Part shown: one piece after another, positions 60,711 to 64,000 of the stretch
Layout: every line of letters begins with the position of its first letter
Numbering within the stretch: the stretch's first letter is position 1
From: Glutamicibacter halophytocola
GTDB taxonomy: Bacteria > Actinomycetota > Actinomycetes > Actinomycetales > Micrococcaceae
NCBI RefSeq assembly: GCF_001302565.1
Contig: NZ_CP012750.1
Coordinates: 3,847,799 to 3,911,798 of the forward strand
Length of the DNA: 64,000 bases
Reading direction: 5' to 3'
Notes under the pieces: generated by a model
What the model was told of the DNA's origin: nothing
The model's database searches: none
The model's input: only the letters and a program-made list of their open reading frames with translations
Program-made: the position numbers and the translations under genes

Positions 60711-61352
60711 CTAGCCAACCTTAATGCGAACCACCGTAGTAGGCTCTGCAAGCAAATCTTCGCCAATGGTCAAGACTTCAGTCTCTTTGCCGCCAAGCTT
60801 ACGGATGGCCTTCGAGGCCTTGTCGATTTCTTCGGCAGCCGACCGGCCCTTGATAGCAATGAGTTCGCCCTGGCCGTGCAGCAGCGGGATAGTCAGGCCG
60901 GCCAAGTTCGCCAGCGCGGACACCGCGCGTGCGGTGACGTAGCGTGCGTTAACCACATCTACCATTTGCTCGGCGCGGCCGCGCATGACGGTCACGTTAT
61001 CAAGGCCAAGGTCCTCAATTACTTCGGACAGCCAGATGCAGCGACGTTCCAGAGGCTCAATCAGAGTGAGCTTCAAGTCTGGGCGCGCGATGGCGAGGCA
61101 TAGGCCTGGAAGGCCTGCCCCGGAGCCTACGTCAGCTACCTCGACGTCTTGCTCCATTACGGATTCAATCACTGCACAATTGAGCACATGGCGCGACCAC
61201 AAGCGTGGAACCTCCCGCGGCCCAAGCAGTCCGCGCTCGATGCCTGAGGTAGCCAGATGCTGAACGTAGCGCTTGGCTAGATCCAGGCGGTCGCCGAAGA
61301 TCTTTTCGGCGGCCAGGGTCTCTTCTGCAGTAAGGCTGAGATCCTCAGTCAT
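60711..61352 (-). CDS. rsmG: 16S rRNA (guanine-N7) methyltransferase RsmG
   Basis: 213 residues; methylates G527 of 16S rRNA with S-adenosylmethionine. Seen: LLGPREVPRLWSRHVLNCAV, the SAM motif VEVADVGSGAGLPGLCLAIA, and LTLIEPLERRCIWLSEVIED and YVTARAVSALANLAGLTIPL. Located between jag and parA as in most actinobacteria. Confidence 0.97.
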   Translation of the reverse strand: MTEDLSLTAEETLAAEKIFGDRLDLAKRYVQHLATSGIERGLLGPREVPRLWSRHVLNCAVIESVMEQDVEVADVGSGAGLPGLCLAIARPDLKLTLIEPLERRCIWLSEVIEDLGLDNVTVMRGRAEQMVDVVNARYVTARAVSALANLAGLTIPLLHGQGELIAIKGRSAAEEIDKASKAIRKLGGKETEVLTIGEDLLAEPTTVVRIKVG

Positions 61353-61398
61353 GGTCTTGGTCCTTTAGGTCGATCATCACGCTGGTGCGTATTCTTGC

Positions 61399-61926
61399 TT
61401 AACTGTCCAATACCGAAACAACGATATGGCGTCGAGTTGATTCGCCTTCGGACTCCGAATGCAATCCTGCCTCGGCAATCACGTCGTGCACAAGCTTGCG
61501 CTCGTATGCGCTCATTGGCTCCAAATGAACCTTTTCGCCGGTATCACGGGCGTTGGCAATAGCTTCCTCAGCCAGCTTCTTGAGCTGCTCTGCACGGTCT
61601 GCACGGTAGCCCGCAATGTCCAGGATCAGGCGTGAACGCTCACCAGTGGCCGTGAGAACTGCTAGCCGGGTCAGTTCCTGGAGAGCGTCAAGGGTCTCTC
61701 CGTTTTCGCCCACCAGGCTGTCCAAGGACGTGTCGTCGTCCTCGGTCACGATGGAAATGTAGGTACGTCCACCGCGGATTTCGATGTCGATATCTCCATC
61801 GAGATCGGCGATATCAAGAAGTTCCTCGAGGTAGTCGGCAGCGACTTCGCCCTCGTCCAGAACCTCCTGCTCGTTATCGATCGGGGCTTCAAGTTCTGGT
61901 GCGTCGATATTCTCAGTTGCAGTCAT
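61399..61926 (-). CDS. jag: Jag/KhpB family RNA-binding protein
   Basis: 175 residues. An acidic N-terminus (to about residue 40), a KH-like domain (VAADYLEELLDIADLDGDID, YISIVTEDDDTSLDSLVGE), and a C-terminal R3H domain with REMSAYERK-type sequence (PMSAYERKLVHDVIAEAGLHSE). Conserved next to yidC; a role in post-transcriptional control of envelope growth is known in some Gram-positives. Confidence 0.95.
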   Translation of the reverse strand: MTATENIDAPELEAPIDNEQEVLDEGEVAADYLEELLDIADLDGDIDIEIRGGRTYISIVTEDDDTSLDSLVGENGETLDALQELTRLAVLTATGERSRLILDIAGYRADRAEQLKKLAEEAIANARDTGEKVHLEPMSAYERKLVHDVIAEAGLHSESEGESTRRHIVVSVLDS

Positions 61927-61928
61927 CG

Positions 61929-62903
61929 CTACTTCTTCTTCCGGCGGTTATTACGCTTTGGCTGTTCGCGCTGGCCCTTGGCAGCCTGCTGGGCGGCTTC
62001 TTCGGCAGCAGCGGCTGCATCTTCCTTCTTCACGCCTACCGGTGGCAGGCCCTTTTCGGCACGGCGGGCGTTCAGCTCGCGCTCGGCCTGCGAGCCTGGC
62101 GTAGGGTTGTTGCGGATGACCCAGAACTGCTGGCACAGGGTCCACAGGTTGGTTGCGGTCCAGTAAATCAGAACACCAATTGGGAAGTTGATACCACCGA
62201 TACCGAAGACCAGCGGCAGGATGTACAGCATCATCTTCTGCTGCTGCATGAACGGCCCCTCGAGGGCCTCCTTGCTCATGTTCTTGGTCATCAGCTGGCG
62301 CTGGGTGAAGAACTGGGAAGCGATCATCGCAAGGATCATGATCACGGCCACGATTACTACGGCCCAGTTGATGTTTCCGGAGTTGATGGTGCCCAGGAAC
62401 GTCTCGGACAGCGGAGCGCCGAGGATCTGTGCGCTGTCAAAGCTGCGGATGTTCTCGACGGACAACGCGCCAACAGCTTGGTGGTTCTCGCTGGCATGGG
62501 AGGCGTTATTCAGTACGCGGAACAGCGCAAAGAAGAACGGCATCTGAATCAACAGCGGAAGGCACGACGACAGCGGGTTGGTCTTATGCTTCTTGAACAG
62601 CGCCTGCTGTTCCTGAACCATAGCCTGGCGCGACATCTGGTCGGTCTTGCCCTTGTACTTGGCCTGCAGCTTGCGCAGATCAGGCTGAAGGGCCTGCATA
62701 GCGCGCTGCGACTTGATCTGCTTGACGAAGACTGGAATCAGCAAGGTACGGATCAGCAACACAAGGAAGATGATCGACAGGGTCCAGGTAACGCCTGACC
62801 CTTCATCCATCCCAATCCGGGTGAACAGTTCGTGGAATGCCCACAAAACCCACGACACCGCATATGTAAACGGAGTCAATATCGTGTCTAGGAAGTTGTT
62901 CAT
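61929..62903 (-). CDS. yidC: Membrane protein insertase YidC (Oxa1 family)
   Basis: 324 residues; inserts and folds membrane proteins. About five TM helices: FTYAVSWVLWAFHELFTRIG, LSIIFLVLLIRTLLIPVFVK with the Arg in the hydrophilic groove, QAMVQEQQALFKKHKTNPLS, PLLIQMPFFFALFRVLNN, and the last GGINFPIGVLIYWTATNLW. The C-terminus is a basic Lys/Arg-rich tail that can bind ribosomes (NRRKKK). Its start overlaps the yidD stop (TGATG). Confidence 0.97.
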   Translation of the reverse strand: MNNFLDTILTPFTYAVSWVLWAFHELFTRIGMDEGSGVTWTLSIIFLVLLIRTLLIPVFVKQIKSQRAMQALQPDLRKLQAKYKGKTDQMSRQAMVQEQQALFKKHKTNPLSSCLPLLIQMPFFFALFRVLNNASHASENHQAVGALSVENIRSFDSAQILGAPLSETFLGTINSGNINWAVVIVAVIMILAMIASQFFTQRQLMTKNMSKEALEGPFMQQQKMMLYILPLVFGIGGINFPIGVLIYWTATNLWTLCQQFWVIRNNPTPGSQAERELNARRAEKGLPPVGVKKEDAAAAAEEAAQQAAKGQREQPKRNNRRKKK

Positions 62904-63280
62904 CAGTGGTCGAGCTCCTTGCGGCCGCTATCCGCGGCGTCTTCATCGTCGGGAATCACAGGATGATTCAGAACTATGATCCTCGGCAGTTTGCCTTCTG
63001 GCCAAATCCTTGGTCCCTCGGGAACATGATCGACGCCTCCGTGTGACCACGGATTGCACCGAAGGATACGCCAAGTGGTCAGTCCGGCACCTTTGACAAC
63101 GCCGTGCTGAGTCACTGCTTCGAGCCCATAGGCAGAACAGCTAGGAAAGTATCGGCATACATCGCCATATAATGGCGAGATGATTTTTCGGTAGATCTTG
63201 AGCATCCCGATGACGATATTGCGTGGAATATCGATGATGAACCACAGCACACCGGTCCGGGGAGCAGAATCCTTACGCAT
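62903..63280 (-). CDS. yidD: Membrane protein insertion efficiency factor YidD
   Basis: 125 residues. The core is [20 protein letters not shown] and [34 protein letters not shown], with the typical Cys-rich YidD pattern. Start at 63280 overlaps the rnpA stop by one base (TGATG), and the stop overlaps the yidC start: a tightly coupled unit. An amphipathic N-terminal helix suggests membrane association. Confidence 0.96.
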   Translation of the reverse strand: MRKDSAPRTGVLWFIIDIPRNIVIGMLKIYRKIISPLYGDVCRYFPSCSAYGLEAVTQHGVVKGAGLTTWRILRCNPWSHGGVDHVPEGPRIWPEGKLPRIIVLNHPVIPDDEDAADSGRKELDH

Positions 63281-63633
63281 CAGCGATCCTCGAGCTTCCG
63301 CAACGCAGCTGAAAAAGATGCGTTTATTTGGGAACGAAGTTCTTCCCACGAAAGTTCCGCAGCGCCAGGAAGGGCCCGCACGACAATGTCGATATCGCCA
63401 TCTACGCGCCGAAGCTCGTGGGCGATTTCCCTCATTCGTCGTTTAGCGAGGTTCCTTTTGACGGCAATACCTACAGCCTTGGAAACTATGAATCCAAACC
63501 GGTCACCGGCAAACTCTTCGGTTTGACGACGGCGTGCATATAGCACGACGTTCCGGCGTCCGCTTCGGACGCCGGAACGTACTGTGGCTGTAAGATCCTG
63601 CGCTAGGCGCAGTCGCTGATTCTTTGGCAACAT
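63280..63633 (-). CDS. rnpA: Ribonuclease P protein component
   Basis: 117 residues; protein subunit that helps RNase P RNA remove tRNA leaders. Seen: [39 protein letters not shown] and the RNR-type motif [15 protein letters not shown]. Follows rpmH by 65 bases. Confidence 0.97.
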   Translation of the reverse strand: MLPKNQRLRLAQDLTATVRSGVRSGRRNVVLYARRRQTEEFAGDRFGFIVSKAVGIAVKRNLAKRRMREIAHELRRVDGDIDIVVRALPGAAELSWEELRSQINASFSAALRKLEDR

Positions 63634-63698
63634 GTTTTTTGGACCAGCTCTTTAGTTGAGCTCGTTGAAATCATGAAGCCAACAGCTGATTAGCAAAT

Positions 63699-63836
63699 TT
63701 ATGCTGAGAGTTCGGTGCGGCCCTTGCCACGACGTGCCGAAAGGATGGCACGACCTGCACGGGTACGCATACGAAGACGGAAACCGTGCTTCTTCGAACG
63801 ACGACGGTTGTTAGGCTGAAAAGTCCGCTTGCTCAC
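63699..63836 (-). CDS. rpmH: 50S ribosomal protein bL34
   Basis: 45 residues: [20 protein letters not shown] then [19 protein letters not shown], the complete L34 pattern. GTG start at 63836 with TTGGAG 7 bases upstream. First gene of rpmH-rnpA-yidD-yidC-jag-rsmG, divergent from dnaA, which should start just right of the window. Confidence 0.97.
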   Translation of the reverse strand: MSKRTFQPNNRRRSKKHGFRLRMRTRAGRAILSARRGKGRTELSA

Positions 63837-64000
63837 GGTGACACTCCAAGACGATCTAGATGATGCGTTCTTCCCGTTGACTAGCTAACTCGATAACAAC
63901 AGGTTGACGCTCGTAATTTCTTATAAAATGTGCGTTATTTGCGGGCTCTTCGAAAATGAGCAAGTCGCAAAATGAAGCACACAGGACTGAATAACAATAG
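63837..64000. other. rpmH/dnaA intergenic region (partial)
   Basis: AT-rich leader between rpmH and the expected dnaA. No DnaA box is visible in these 164 bases, so the classical oriC, if present, lies further right. Confidence 0.5.

Noticed and set aside
63837..64000. Classical oriC at the right edge
   Set aside because: No DnaA boxes are visible in the part inside the window; the origin must lie beyond dnaA or elsewhere.
1..64000. CRISPR arrays, rRNA or tRNA genes
   Set aside because: No regularly spaced repeats, rRNA signatures or cloverleaf-forming stretches with a canonical T-loop were recognised by eye.

Overview
The window looks like the replication-origin-proximal part of the chromosome of a high-GC Gram-positive actinobacterium, most likely a Micrococcaceae member close to Arthrobacter/Glutamicibacter. 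The reasons are the order rpmH-rnpA-yidD-yidC-jag-rsmG-parA-parB at the right end (dnaA should lie just beyond base 64000), the rpsF-ssb-rpsR-rplI operon followed at a distance by dnaB, a stand-alone murJ followed by a pseudokinase-like protein, trxB-trxA, myo-inositol-1-phosphate synthase, and frequent GTG/TTG starts. The genus assignment is inference; no 16S gene is present, and I saw no rRNA, tRNA or CRISPR array.

Layout. 1-3133 (minus) is a urate catabolism operon: OHCU decarboxylase, hydroxyisourate hydrolase, urate oxidase and an NCS2 permease cut by the window edge. 3435-9709 holds small metabolic and regulatory genes (SDR, NTF2-like, SRPBCC, an OhrR-type MarR regulator, pirin, GNAT, MFS). 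9571-13266 is a scar of foreign insertion: a 317-bp perfect direct repeat of the ZIP/MFS junction brackets about 3 kb carrying a decayed serine recombinase, a broken gene, and an intact three-gene cassette DUF6941-DUF4258-DUF2283. 13112-15272 has the ZIP transporter and dnaB, and 15378-15827, upstream of dnaB, is a dense cluster of DnaA boxes far from the expected oriC. 15932-23641 holds redox and thioesterase genes, a lipoprotein sugar dehydrogenase, a succinyl-CoA:acetate CoA-transferase and the rpsF-ssb-rpsR-rplI operon. 23812-37173 has an OafA-type acyltransferase, an M18 aminopeptidase, a LapA protein, an ABC/two-component operon, a YdcF protein and an FAD oxidoreductase coupled to a GT87-like mannosyltransferase.

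37404-44177 is a surface-glycan operon of nonulosonic (sialic) acid type: a CMP-sialate synthetase fused to a HAD phosphatase, a NeuB without SAF domain, a GT2, a polysialyltransferase-like protein and two further putative glycosyltransferases, mostly overlapping by GTGA/ATGA. 44464-45549 is ino1. 45741-46203 carries three very small ORFs with strong ribosome binding sites. 46447-53476 holds pcnB, a Nudix hydrolase, murJ, the pseudokinase-like membrane protein, trxB and trxA. 53527-58156 (about 4.6 kb) has no convincing gene but contains parS sites. Seven parS sites (GTTTCACGTGAAAC) lie between 56571 and 60606, around and inside parAB: one within parB and one at the centre of a perfect 42-bp palindrome just past the parB stop.

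Working together: the right end handles chromosome segregation, membrane insertion and tRNA/rRNA maturation; murJ and its pseudokinase partner handle lipid II export; the glycan operon and acyltransferase decorate the surface; the left end lets the cell use urate as a nitrogen source.
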